From CAYNZP01 sp964401835 (lineage in GTDB: Bacteria > Planctomycetota > Phycisphaerae > SM23-33), in contig CAYNZP010000011.1 in NCBI GenBank assembly GCA_964401835.1, forward strand, positions 1 through 64,000: a DNA stretch of 64,000 nucleotides, written 5' to 3'. Below are positions 42,047 through 50,817 of the stretch, piece after piece. The translations under genes and the position numbers were made by a program. The notes below the pieces were generated by a model that had not been told where the DNA came from, did not search any database, and was given only the letters and a program-made list of their open reading frames with translations. Positions within the stretch are counted from its first letter, which is position 1; the number at the start of each line of letters is the position of its first letter.

Positions 42047-43828
42047 TTGGCCAAGACAAATTTAGGACAATTGGTTAGCCGGGAACTTCTGCCACGCGTA
42101 CAAAAGCCCGGCCAGTACATAGGCCTCGAGCCAAACGCCCGCTGCAAAGACGTGGACGAGGCCGAGGTCGCAGTTACGTTGGCCTTTCCGGACACCTACG
42201 GCATTGGCGTCAGCCACCTTGGCAGCCAGGTGCTCTATCAAATGCTTAATGACATCGATGGCGCAAGCTGCGACCGCACCTACTGCCCTCAGTCTGACGC
42301 AGAAGCCGTGATGCGCAACCAAAACATTCAGCTTTTTAGCTGGGAGTCGCGGCGGGCTGTGCGTGATTTTGATATCCTGGGCTTTTCCCTTGCCTACGAG
42401 CTTTGCGTAACAAACGTGCTTACTATTCTGGACCTGGCCGGTATCCCTCTGCATACAAACCAGCGAAGCCAGGCCGACCCGATTGTCATTGCAGGTGACG
42501 CACTGGCTGACACGCCGGAACCAATGGCTGACTTTATCGATTTATTCATCGTCGGAGACGGAGAAAAACCAACAGGGCAACTCGTAGAGCTTGTAAAGGA
42601 AATGAAACGTTGCGGTGCCAAGCGAGATGAAATAATTCTCGAAGCAACCAGAAAGATTCCCTCTGTTTATGCGCCCGCATATTACGAAGCATCGTACAAC
42701 TCCGACGGCACGTTGAAAAGTCTTTCACCAACCCAGCCCGATCTGCCGGAAGTTGTCGAGCACGCCTTTCTAGAAAAACTCTCCGACTCGCCGGGAATTA
42801 CCGCCCCGCTTGTTCCGCTTTCCGAGGCTGTGCACGAGCGGGTCGTCATAGAGATAATGCGAGGCTGCCCGAACGGCTGCCGGTTCTGCCAGGCGGGCCA
42901 CGCAAGGCTGCCGGTCCGCTGGCGAAGTGTTGATGAGATCGTAGACGTCGCCCGCAAGGCAATCGCAGCTACCGGATACAGCGAGATCTCATTGCTGAGC
43001 TTATCGACAAGCGACTATCCAAAACTCAACGAACTCATCGACCGCCTGAACGCTGAATTCGCTGATAAAAAAATCTCAATATCGCTGCCCTCGCTGAGAG
43101 TGGACTCTCAACTCCGCCAACTTCCCAAGCTGACAAGCAAGGTGCGCAAGGGCGGACTTACCATCGCCGCCGAAGCAGCCCTTCCACGAATGCGAGAGGC
43201 TATCCGCAAAAATATAACCGACGAAAACATGATCGCCGGTGTCAAGGCTGCCTACGAAGCAGGCTGGCAGAAAGTGAAGGTTTACTTCATGGCCGGTCTG
43301 CCGGGCGAGACACCCGAAGACATCGACGGTATTTTCGATCTTTGCAAAAGACTCTCGGACTCACGCAGGGAAGTGGACGGCCAGCGAGGGGCAATTTCGG
43401 CCAGCGTCTCGTGGATGGTTCCCAAGCCGCACACACCAATGCAGTTTTGCGCTATGCGCAAGAGCGATTATTTCTTCGAGGTCCGCCACCGCCTCAAAGA
43501 CTTGTCCCGCCGAAGCCCCGTGAACTTCAGGTTCCACTGGATCGAGCGGAGTTTTCTGGAAGTTGTCCTGGCTCGTGGCGACCGGCGAGTTGGCAAGGCA
43601 ATCGAAGCCGCCTGGCAAAATGGTGCCCGCATGGACAGCTGGGATGAATGCTTCGATTTCGAGAAATGGACCACTGCCTTTGCCCAGGCCGGCATCGACC
43701 CAGACTTCTACGCCCACCGCGAAATCCAGCCCGACGAACTGACACCATGGTCGCACATACGCTGTTTTAGGGGCGAAGAATTTTTGAAAGACGAATACGC
43801 TCGAATGAACGAGATTCTGGCTGAGTAG
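42047..43828 (+). CDS. B12-binding radical SAM protein (TIGR03960-like)
   Basis: 593 residues with a TTG start at 42047, GAGGT lying ten bases before it. An N-terminal cobalamin-binding-like domain spans about 20-200. The radical SAM core has the cluster motif CPNGCRFC (Cys-x3-Cys-x2-Cys, about 274-281) and the later glycine-rich region around FMAGLPGETPEDI. In many bacteria this family is fused to, or adjacent to, a DUF2344 (TIGR03936) partner; none is present here. The reaction is unknown. It is convergent with pyrK, which starts at the other side. Confidence 0.85.
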   Translation: MAKTNLGQLVSRELLPRVQKPGQYIGLEPNARCKDVDEAEVAVTLAFPDTYGIGVSHLGSQVLYQMLNDIDGASCDRTYCPQSDAEAVMRNQNIQLFSWESRRAVRDFDILGFSLAYELCVTNVLTILDLAGIPLHTNQRSQADPIVIAGDALADTPEPMADFIDLFIVGDGEKPTGQLVELVKEMKRCGAKRDEIILEATRKIPSVYAPAYYEASYNSDGTLKSLSPTQPDLPEVVEHAFLEKLSDSPGITAPLVPLSEAVHERVVIEIMRGCPNGCRFCQAGHARLPVRWRSVDEIVDVARKAIAATGYSEISLLSLSTSDYPKLNELIDRLNAEFADKKISISLPSLRVDSQLRQLPKLTSKVRKGGLTIAAEAALPRMREAIRKNITDENMIAGVKAAYEAGWQKVKVYFMAGLPGETPEDIDGIFDLCKRLSDSRREVDGQRGAISASVSWMVPKPHTPMQFCAMRKSDYFFEVRHRLKDLSRRSPVNFRFHWIERSFLEVVLARGDRRVGKAIEAAWQNGARMDSWDECFDFEKWTTAFAQAGIDPDFYAHREIQPDELTPWSHIRCFRGEEFLKDEYARMNEILAE

Positions 43829-43834
43829 CTAAGA

Positions 43835-44809
43835 CTAATGCCAGATAATACTTCCTGCCTCGAAGACCGGTCCGTCGCTGCAGCAGAGTTTGTACGACCA
43901 GCCCTGCTCGCTATCTTCGCGGATTTTGACAATGCAGGATTGGCACGTCCCCATACCACAGGCCATATGGCGTTCGAGGGCCAGCTGGCATTCAATCTCG
44001 TTTTCGATGCAGCAATCCCCCGCTGCCTTCATCATCAGCTCAGGCCCGCAGCTGTACACAACCAAATCCTGCGGATCGATCTTTTCCTTTTCGAGCCAAC
44101 TGCGAAATGCCACGTCGATAAAACCTCTATAGCCAAGCGAGCCGTCATCCGTTGTAATTACCGCATTAACACCAACAGCTGAGAATTCATCCGCAGATAG
44201 GCCGGGCTTGCCGTCGGCTGCGACTTTTGCCGAGTCGATTTTCAAGGGCAGCAATGACGCCGTCCGGACGCCGTTAAACGCGACTGCATCTTTGCCTTGT
44301 TTGGCTAACTCTCCGGCAAGGTAAATCATCGGAGGAATGCCCACACCGCCGCCGATAAGGGCAGCTTTGCTTTTCGATTCGTTGATTTCAAACCCATTGC
44401 CCAGCGGACCAAGGATACTGAGAGAATCTCCGATTTTGACCCCTCCCAGCCAGTGCGTTCCGATACCCACTGTTCGGTAGATGATATCCAACTCGACATC
44501 GCCGCCTTGCTCCCGCCTGCCAGCAAGACTGAATGGCCGGCGCAAGAGCGGCTCCTTGCCTATCAGTTCAGGCTGGGTGAATTTTGGCGGAGCGTTTTCG
44601 GCCCATTGGGAAATCTTCTCGTCGGCTTGCTCACCCAGGCCGCGACACTGGACCTGAACGAACTGTCCGGGCCTTGTAGCTGGAAAGCTCTCGAACGAAA
44701 GCGTCAGGCGATAGTGTTCGTCGCACAGCGCATCGCTTGCCGAGACTTGCCCGACAAAAATTCCACGCCCAGACTTTTTAGATTCACTAACCCATGACAT
44801 GGAAGACAT
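43835..44809 (-). CDS. pyrK: dihydroorotate dehydrogenase electron-transfer subunit-like
   Basis: 324 residues. The flavin-reductase fold has an FAD site around RRPFSLAGR and an NAD-binding region around ALIGGGVGIPPMIYLAGEL. The 2Fe-2S cluster is given by CGMGTCQSC and a later CC pair (YKLCCSDGPVF). In two-subunit class 1B dihydroorotate dehydrogenases PyrK passes electrons from the catalytic PyrD to NAD. No pyrD is adjacent. An insertion of about 35 residues before RRPFSLAGR is longer than in typical PyrK. An alternative is a related electron-transfer flavoprotein for another oxidoreductase. Confidence 0.85.
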   Translation of the reverse strand: MSSMSWVSESKKSGRGIFVGQVSASDALCDEHYRLTLSFESFPATRPGQFVQVQCRGLGEQADEKISQWAENAPPKFTQPELIGKEPLLRRPFSLAGRREQGGDVELDIIYRTVGIGTHWLGGVKIGDSLSILGPLGNGFEINESKSKAALIGGGVGIPPMIYLAGELAKQGKDAVAFNGVRTASLLPLKIDSAKVAADGKPGLSADEFSAVGVNAVITTDDGSLGYRGFIDVAFRSWLEKEKIDPQDLVVYSCGPELMMKAAGDCCIENEIECQLALERHMACGMGTCQSCIVKIREDSEQGWSYKLCCSDGPVFEAGSIIWH

Positions 44810-44980
44810 GTTAATGGAATGCTGCCGCTACGGCAACTTCTGATACCTTTTGCAAATTTATCACGACAAGCTCAAACCTTTGTGTCGAACAAAAACTTAC
44901 CCATAAAGTAAGTCCGGCACGTTGACAGAAAACAAAAAGCCCTCTACTATCGCTTGCGAAAGGCTCTAAGGAGAACTCCC

Positions 44981-46399
44981 ATGGCCGCTAAGAAAAGTAA
45001 AAAAACAACAAGTTCGAAGAAATCATGGCAAGGGCGACTAAAGGCTGAAGCCGACGAAGTAACCGCCAATCTGCTGGCGAGTCTGGACGTGGATCGTCAG
45101 CTGTGGCGATACGACATTGTCGGCTCGATTGCCCATGCGCGGATGCTGAGCAATGTCGGCATAATCACGAAGAAAGATTTTGCGTCGATAAAATCCGGCC
45201 TGCTGTCTATCGGCAAGGATATCGAAGCGGGCAAGCTAAAGATGCCCATCGAGCTCGAAGACATACACATGATCATCGAAAAGGCACTGATAGACCGGAC
45301 AGGCGACGCTGGAGCGAAATTGCACACCGGCCGAAGCCGAAACGACCAGGTTTGCCTGGACCTGCGATTATGGGCACGGGATGCCGTTGATGAGCTTATC
45401 GAGGCCATTGGAAACCTGCAGAAACAGTTCGTAGCTGCCGCTGCCAAATACGAAAAAACGGTCATTCCGTCATACACACACCTGCAGCGGGCCCAGCCGA
45501 CACTCGTCGGTCATGTGCTGTTGGCCTATGTTGAGATGCTGCAGCGCGATGCGGACCGGCTGGCGGATGCACGCCTGCGGATAAACGTCAGCCCGCTCGG
45601 AAGCGGCGCTGTAGCTGGTACGTCACTGCCTTTGGACCGGGAGATGACCGCCAAGGAACTCGCCTTCCCAATGCTAAGCCGAAACAGTATCGACGCCACA
45701 AGCGATCGGGACTTTTTGGCTGAGCTGTGCTTCTGCTGCGCGATGCTGGGTGTGCATCTTTCACGATGGGCTGAGGATTGGATTATCCAATCGACCACGG
45801 AGTTCGGAGCAATCGAGCTTTGCGACGCATATTGCACGTCGAGTTCGATGATGCCGCAAAAGAAAAACGCCGACACTCTCGAGCTGATTCGAGGCAAAAG
45901 CGCCGGCGTTATCGCCCAGCTTACGGGCATGCTGACCCTGCTAAAGGGACTTCCGCTGGCCTACAACCGGGACTTGCAGGACGACAAACGGTTCGCATTC
46001 GCAGCTGTCGAGTCAATGAGCCAGTCACTGGCTGTGGCTGCGGGAATTGTCTCCACCGCCAAGTTCAAGCAGGACAAGATATCCGAAAATATTGACGAGG
46101 GTTTTTTGGACGCAACGAGCCTGGCGGAGTATCTGGTAGGCAAGGGTATCCCCTTCCGAAAAGCTCACGGGATCGTCGGCAAGCTGGTAGCCAAAGCGGA
46201 CGTCGAGAATAAAAAACTCTCGGAGCTGAAATTGGAAACTCTGCAGTCAGCCTGTGCTAAAATTCAAAAGGACGTTTTCGGTTATCTTGGCTCGGGGAAC
46301 GTCGTCAAGCGGTACTGCCCCGACGGTGCCGGTGGAGCAAAGCAGCTCCGCAAGCAACTGGCCTTCTGGAAAAAGTTTTTGAAAAAGAAGCTCGCCTGA
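44981..46399 (+). CDS. argH: argininosuccinate lyase
   Basis: About 472 residues from the ATG at 44981 (MAAKKSKKTT), chosen for its AAGGAGAACTCCC; the Lys-rich N-terminus is longer than usual. HTGRSRNDQV (about 104-113) and the superfamily signature GSSMMPQKKNAD (as SSSMMPQKKN, about 288-297) are intact. It cleaves argininosuccinate into arginine and fumarate. It heads a plus-strand run with thiL, tsaE, argB and argF, so arginine genes are interleaved with cofactor and tRNA genes. Confidence 0.96.
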   Translation: MAAKKSKKTTSSKKSWQGRLKAEADEVTANLLASLDVDRQLWRYDIVGSIAHARMLSNVGIITKKDFASIKSGLLSIGKDIEAGKLKMPIELEDIHMIIEKALIDRTGDAGAKLHTGRSRNDQVCLDLRLWARDAVDELIEAIGNLQKQFVAAAAKYEKTVIPSYTHLQRAQPTLVGHVLLAYVEMLQRDADRLADARLRINVSPLGSGAVAGTSLPLDREMTAKELAFPMLSRNSIDATSDRDFLAELCFCCAMLGVHLSRWAEDWIIQSTTEFGAIELCDAYCTSSSMMPQKKNADTLELIRGKSAGVIAQLTGMLTLLKGLPLAYNRDLQDDKRFAFAAVESMSQSLAVAAGIVSTAKFKQDKISENIDEGFLDATSLAEYLVGKGIPFRKAHGIVGKLVAKADVENKKLSELKLETLQSACAKIQKDVFGYLGSGNVVKRYCPDGAGGAKQLRKQLAFWKKFLKKKLA

Positions 46400-46401
46400 A
46401 A

Positions 46402-47295
46402 ATGCGGGAACTGGACTTTCTAGATTGGATTCGATCTCAAAGCGACTTCGACCCGGCTGTCGTACCGGTCGGCCCGGGCGATGACTGCGCCGTAATAAAT
46501 CACGGCAACGAGAAGTTAATCGTAACGACCGACCAGCTTCTCGACGGCGTGCACTTCCAGCTCGAAAAATGCGGCCCGAAACTCGCCGGCAGAAAAGCCA
46601 TGGCCCGGAATCTGTCGGATATCGCCGCAATGGCCAGTGAGCCGACGGCGGCTACGGCTACTGTCGCGCTGCCGCAGGGTTTTTCGCAGACAGACGCACA
46701 GGAGCTTTACCGAGGCCTGCGGGAAATCGGCGATAAATTCAACTGCTGTCTGGTCGGTGGAGATGTCGGCAGCTGGGATAAACCGCTGGCAATCAGCGTT
46801 ACCGTCTTCGCCAGCCCCAGCGGAATTGAGCCGGTCCTGCGAAGTACTGCCAAAGCCGGTGATGCCGTCTGTGTCACGGGCCAGATGGGCCGGGCGTGGA
46901 AGACTACAAAGCATCTGGAGTTCACCCCGCGAATCCGGGAGGCGAGAGAACTCGCTTCACAATATGGACTCAGCGCGATGATAGATATCTCAGACGGGTT
47001 GGCCATCGATTTGGGCAGGCTTTGCAAGGCGTCCGGTGTTGGGGCCAGGATAAACTCCCCATATATTCCGCTGAGCGAAAGCGCCAGCCTGGCCGAAGCA
47101 CTTGGCGATGGCGAGGATTACGAGCTGTTATTTACTCTGCCACAAGATAAAGCGAGAGAACTTTTGGACTCTCAGCCTTTGGGCGTAAAAGTCGCCCAAA
47201 TCGGCGAGATAACCGAAGCTACCGAGCTTTTGCTGATAGAAGCTGACGGACAGGGTCAGCCGTTAAAGCTCAGCGGTTGGGAACATAAGACTTAA
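46402..47295 (+). CDS. thiL: thiamine-monophosphate kinase
   Basis: 297 residues. The N-terminal GPGDDCAVI (about 24-32), the metal site TDQLLDGVHF, the Ala-rich NLSDIAAMAS and GGDVGSWD are all typical, as is MIDISDGLAIDL. It makes thiamine diphosphate from thiamine monophosphate. It starts 2 bases after the argH stop. No thiamine synthesis neighbours lie in the window. Confidence 0.95.
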   Translation: MRELDFLDWIRSQSDFDPAVVPVGPGDDCAVINHGNEKLIVTTDQLLDGVHFQLEKCGPKLAGRKAMARNLSDIAAMASEPTAATATVALPQGFSQTDAQELYRGLREIGDKFNCCLVGGDVGSWDKPLAISVTVFASPSGIEPVLRSTAKAGDAVCVTGQMGRAWKTTKHLEFTPRIREARELASQYGLSAMIDISDGLAIDLGRLCKASGVGARINSPYIPLSESASLAEALGDGEDYELLFTLPQDKARELLDSQPLGVKVAQIGEITEATELLLIEADGQGQPLKLSGWEHKT

Positions 47296-47304
47296 TAAAA
47301 CAAA

Positions 47305-47754
47305 ATGGAAACATTCGAGACAAAAAGTGTAAAAGGCACGTTCGGCCTTGGCAAGAAGCTGGGCAAGCGTTTCGCAGCCGGCGATTGCGTCGCGCTTACC
47401 GGCCAACTCGGCGCGGGCAAGACCGCACTTGTGCGCGGCATAGCTACCGGCCTGGGTCTTGGCGACGAAAGATTGGTTTCGAGCCCGACCTTTGTACTCA
47501 TCCAGGAATACCCGGCTTCACTTCCGGTCTATCATGTAGACCTCTACCGGCTCAGTGATGCGGAAACCGAATTTGTCGACCTCGGCATCGATGAGATGCT
47601 ACTCGACGGCGTAGTGCTCATAGAATGGGCTGAGCGGGCGGCTGCTGCCCTGCCCAAGCCTTATTGGCAAATCACCATAGACATTCTTTCCCAAAAAAGC
47701 AGGCGGTTTACACTTCAGCGTATTTCGGCAAAAGCCGGCAATGGATTGACATAA
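47305..47754 (+). CDS. tsaE: TsaE, t6A pathway ATPase
   Basis: 149 residues. The P-loop GQLGAGKTAL (about 34-43), SSPTFVLIQEYP, the YHVDLYRL strand and the later VVLIEWAERA are diagnostic. It activates the TsaB-TsaD complex during t6A formation. TsaD lies at 19564. It is embedded between thiL and argB, separated by short gaps. Confidence 0.95.
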   Translation: METFETKSVKGTFGLGKKLGKRFAAGDCVALTGQLGAGKTALVRGIATGLGLGDERLVSSPTFVLIQEYPASLPVYHVDLYRLSDAETEFVDLGIDEMLLDGVVLIEWAERAAAALPKPYWQITIDILSQKSRRFTLQRISAKAGNGLT

Positions 47755-47799
47755 ATCGCCTTGCGCGTTAGTGTTTCCCTTTCTCTTTCCGGAGCAAAA

Positions 47800-48672
47800 A
47801 TGGAAAAAGCTATCGAAAAAGCACAGACGCTTATCGAGGCCCTGAGCTACATTCAGTGCTTCGCGGACAAGATCGTTGTCGTCAAGATGGGCGGCTCGGT
47901 GATGGACGACGAGCGCGCACTGACCGACCTGCTGACGGACATAGTGTTCATGAATACTGTAGGCATGCGGCCGGTTATCGTACACGGTGGCGGCAAGGCT
48001 ATATCCGACGCGATGGAAAAGCGGGGTCTGGAAGTGCAGTTCGTCCAAGGCCGACGCTACACCGACCAGCGGTCACTTAATGTTGTCGAACATGTCCTCT
48101 GCAACGAGGTAAACCAGCACATCGTAAAAGTAATCGAGTCGCTTGGCTCGAGCGCGATGGGTTTGCATACGCTGAGCAGTGGTGTGCTTTTCGGTGAAAA
48201 GCTCTTCCTCGAAGATGAAGGTCGTAAGGTAGACCTCGGCTTTGTCGGGAAGGTCAACAGCGTAAACGCGAAGCTTGTCGAGCTTCTGTGTCATTCGGAT
48301 ACCATCCCTGTCATTGCCCCACTTGCTCGAGACAAGACCGGCACGAAGCTTAACTGCAATGCCGACACAGCCGCCGGCGAGGTAGCAGCTACCCTCAAGG
48401 CGGAAAAACTCGTTATGGTTACCGACACGCACGGAATCCGGCAAGACCCCGAAGACGCAGAAAGCGTAATACACACCGCAAACGAAGAGGAAATCCGAAT
48501 GATGATAGACGACGGTACGATTGCCGGCGGAATGCTGCCGAAAGTCGAATCGTGTCTGCGGGCTCTCGATGCCGGTGTGAGTCGCACGCACATCATCGAC
48601 GGACGATTCAGCCATTCGCTGCTTTTGGAGATATTCTCCGACAAGGGCGTTGGCACGCTCATTCAAAAGTAA
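47800..48672 (+). CDS. argB: acetylglutamate kinase
   Basis: About 290 residues from the ATG at 47800, which has CGGAG upstream; a TTG 13 codons earlier is in frame but not preferred. VVVKMGGSVMDDERAL and PVIVHGGGKAISDAM form the ATP and substrate loops, and the C-terminal GGMLPKVESCLRALDAGV is the conserved region. It phosphorylates N-acetylglutamate in arginine synthesis. It precedes argF by 19 bases. Confidence 0.96.
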   Translation: MEKAIEKAQTLIEALSYIQCFADKIVVVKMGGSVMDDERALTDLLTDIVFMNTVGMRPVIVHGGGKAISDAMEKRGLEVQFVQGRRYTDQRSLNVVEHVLCNEVNQHIVKVIESLGSSAMGLHTLSSGVLFGEKLFLEDEGRKVDLGFVGKVNSVNAKLVELLCHSDTIPVIAPLARDKTGTKLNCNADTAAGEVAATLKAEKLVMVTDTHGIRQDPEDAESVIHTANEEEIRMMIDDGTIAGGMLPKVESCLRALDAGVSRTHIIDGRFSHSLLLEIFSDKGVGTLIQK

Positions 48673-48691
48673 CAGTTGAGGTTTTGAAGTG

Positions 48692-49609
48692 ATGGCCAAA
48701 GATTTTATCAATTTAACTGATTTCAGCTCAAAGCAGCTTTTGGCGCTGCTCGACCGCGCTATTGCCGACAAGGCCTTATTAGCGAAAGGCAAGCTCCCTG
48801 CCTCTTTAGAGCGAAAGACCCTTGCCATGATCTTTGAGAAGCCCTCACTGCGAACCCGCGTGAGCTTCGAAACGGCCATGACTCAATTAGGCGGGCACGC
48901 GATATACATGACTCAGGCAGATATAGGCCTGGGCAAGCGGGAAGAAACCAAAGACATCGCACGGGTCCTTGATCGGATGTGCGAAGGTGTCATCGCCCGT
49001 ACGTTCAGCCACGAGCTAATCGAGGAATTGGCCGGCTGTTCTTCAAAACCAGTTGTAAACGCCCTGACGGATTATTCCCATCCCTGCCAGGCGATGGCTG
49101 ACGTCATGACAGCCAAGGAGCATTTCGGCGACCTTGCGGGCAAGACAATCGTCTTCGTAGGCGACGGAAACAATGTAGCGCGAAGCCTGGCTGTGGCGTG
49201 TGAAAAGCTGGACATGAAGTTCATCCTGGCCTGCCCGGCTGGCTATGAACTGGAAAAGTCTTTTACGCAGTCAGTTTCTGCCCAGTCCTATGGCTGCACC
49301 AATGATCCCGTTGAAGCCGTCAAAAAAGCTGACGTAATATACGCCGACACTTGGATATCGATGGGTCAGGAAGAGGAAAAACAGAAGCGGCTGAATGACT
49401 TTTCCGGCTTCCAGATAAATTCCGAACTTATGGCAGTTGCGCCAAGCTCAGCCGTCGTCATGCACTGTCTGCCGGCTTATCGGGACTATGAAATTACAGA
49501 TGAGGTCTTCGAAGCCAATGCCCAAATCATCTTCGAAGAGGCGGAAAACCGGCTCCACTTCCAGCGATCTCTGCTCAATATCCTGATTGCTGAAGGTGGA
49601 ATCGGTTAG
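48692..49609 (+). CDS. argF: ornithine carbamoyltransferase
   Basis: 305 residues from the ATG at 48692; a GTG one codon earlier is in frame. The carbamoyl-phosphate motif SLRTRVSFE is present, as are the HPCQAMADV loop and the ornithine-binding HCLPAYR. A typical DTWISMGQE segment confirms an ornithine rather than aspartate transferase. It carries out the fifth core step of arginine synthesis, here next to argB. Confidence 0.96.
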   Translation: MAKDFINLTDFSSKQLLALLDRAIADKALLAKGKLPASLERKTLAMIFEKPSLRTRVSFETAMTQLGGHAIYMTQADIGLGKREETKDIARVLDRMCEGVIARTFSHELIEELAGCSSKPVVNALTDYSHPCQAMADVMTAKEHFGDLAGKTIVFVGDGNNVARSLAVACEKLDMKFILACPAGYELEKSFTQSVSAQSYGCTNDPVEAVKKADVIYADTWISMGQEEEKQKRLNDFSGFQINSELMAVAPSSAVVMHCLPAYRDYEITDEVFEANAQIIFEEAENRLHFQRSLLNILIAEGGIG

Positions 49610-49677
49610 TCGAGTATCCGTGAGATGTCGTGATGAAAGTAGCAAAAGCACAAAAGGGAAGTTTTGTATGGGGAGAC

Positions 49678-50487
49678 ATGGGGATGTCCGAGAGCCAAAT
49701 AAGAGTAATTTTCGATGAGGATGCAAAATTGTATGATGAAATGCGTCCTGGGTATCCAGAGGCGCTTGTCCGTGATATCTTGGAGCTATCAGGGATATCG
49801 GAAAATTCGAAAATTCTGGAGATAGGGTGCGGCACGGGTCAGGCAACAAAGCCATTTGTACAACGAGGATTTCCGATACTCTGTTTGGACGTTGGGAAAA
49901 ACATGATAGCCGTTGCATGCCAAAAGTTCCGTAATTTCAGCAACGTGAAGTTCCTAGCTGTATCGTTTGAAGAGTGGTCCGCAGGGAAGGAACAATTTGA
50001 TCTGGTGATTTCCGCTACAGCCTTTCATTGGATTACACCGGAAATTCGCCTCAAAAAAGCAGCAACTATTCTTAGAGATGGAGGGGACATCGCTGTTTTT
50101 CGAAACGTATATCCAGATACAGATAAAGATAAAGATTTCTTCTGTGCACTTCATGATGTCTACCGGGACAGTGTGCCGGAATGGAACATCTCTCAGAAGG
50201 AGAAAAAATACAAGTCAAATTATGAGCGTAAGATCAAGATGCTGGAAGATGAAATCGACAACACAGGGCTGTTCCACAAAACCAGTATTAGACGATATCC
50301 ATGGAGTGTTAAGTATTCTTCTGAAGAGTATGTCAGGCTTCTCAATACGTATTCTGACCATCGTAACTTGAAAGAAAGCACAAAACGGAAGTTGTTCTAC
50401 AAAATTGTCAAGTTAATAGACCAGTTTGGTGGAACTATCACAAGACCATATCTTTCGGTTCTCCATTTTGCCAAGAAAAAGGGATAG
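49678..50487 (+). CDS. class I SAM-dependent methyltransferase
   Basis: About 269 residues. The ATG at 49678 has GGGGAGAC before it; in-frame ATGs also lie at 49630 and 49684. ILEIGCGTGQATKPFV is motif I, with LCLDVGKNMI as the acidic loop and FDLVISATAFHWI as motif IV. The C-terminal part holds a helical region of charged residues. The composition is more AT-rich than the argF gene just upstream. The methyl acceptor cannot be inferred. Confidence 0.85.
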   Translation: MGMSESQIRVIFDEDAKLYDEMRPGYPEALVRDILELSGISENSKILEIGCGTGQATKPFVQRGFPILCLDVGKNMIAVACQKFRNFSNVKFLAVSFEEWSAGKEQFDLVISATAFHWITPEIRLKKAATILRDGGDIAVFRNVYPDTDKDKDFFCALHDVYRDSVPEWNISQKEKKYKSNYERKIKMLEDEIDNTGLFHKTSIRRYPWSVKYSSEEYVRLLNTYSDHRNLKESTKRKLFYKIVKLIDQFGGTITRPYLSVLHFAKKKG

Positions 50488-50578
50488 TATTGCTCACCCC
50501 CTATTTTCCGTTCCAGCCTAAGTGGCGTGAACGCAGTTCAAGCAATACCTACAACAGCAGCATCGGCGCGGGGAACTG

Positions 50579-50728
50579 ATGAAAAAGGTCAGCGAGCTTT
50601 CAGCTAAGCGAGCTCAATTCGTCAAAGATAAACTTGCCAAAGATAAAGGCTCTAAAAAGGGTTTTGACCAAAAGGTTATAGAAGTTTTGCGGATTCAGGC
50701 TGCAAAAAAGAACATTACTTACAAATAA
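50579..50728 (+). CDS. possible 49-residue Lys-rich small protein
   Basis: An intact ORF of 50 codons beginning ATGAAAAAGGTC, highly basic (about one Lys in four residues). GGGGAA lies a few bases before the ATG. It sits in a 330-base gap between the methyltransferase and the second radical SAM gene. No recognised domain; it may be a gene remnant. Confidence 0.3.
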   Translation: MKKVSELSAKRAQFVKDKLAKDKGSKKGFDQKVIEVLRIQAAKKNITYK

Positions 50729-50758
50729 CTTAAAAGACCAAGCTTAGCAGCCATAGAG

Positions 50759-50788
50759 CCACGGCGGATTAATCTGAATCCGTCGTGG
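50759..50788. terminator. 12-bp hairpin downstream of the second radical SAM gene
   Basis: Left arm CCACGGCGGATT (50759-50770) and right arm AATCCGTCGTGG (50777-50788) with one mismatch and a 6-base loop. It lies about 30 bases beyond the minus-strand radical SAM stop codon. No T run is obvious, so it may be a weak terminator. Confidence 0.5.
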
Positions 50789-50817
50789 TTTCCGACTTTC
50801 TGTCCGCAATACCCGCA

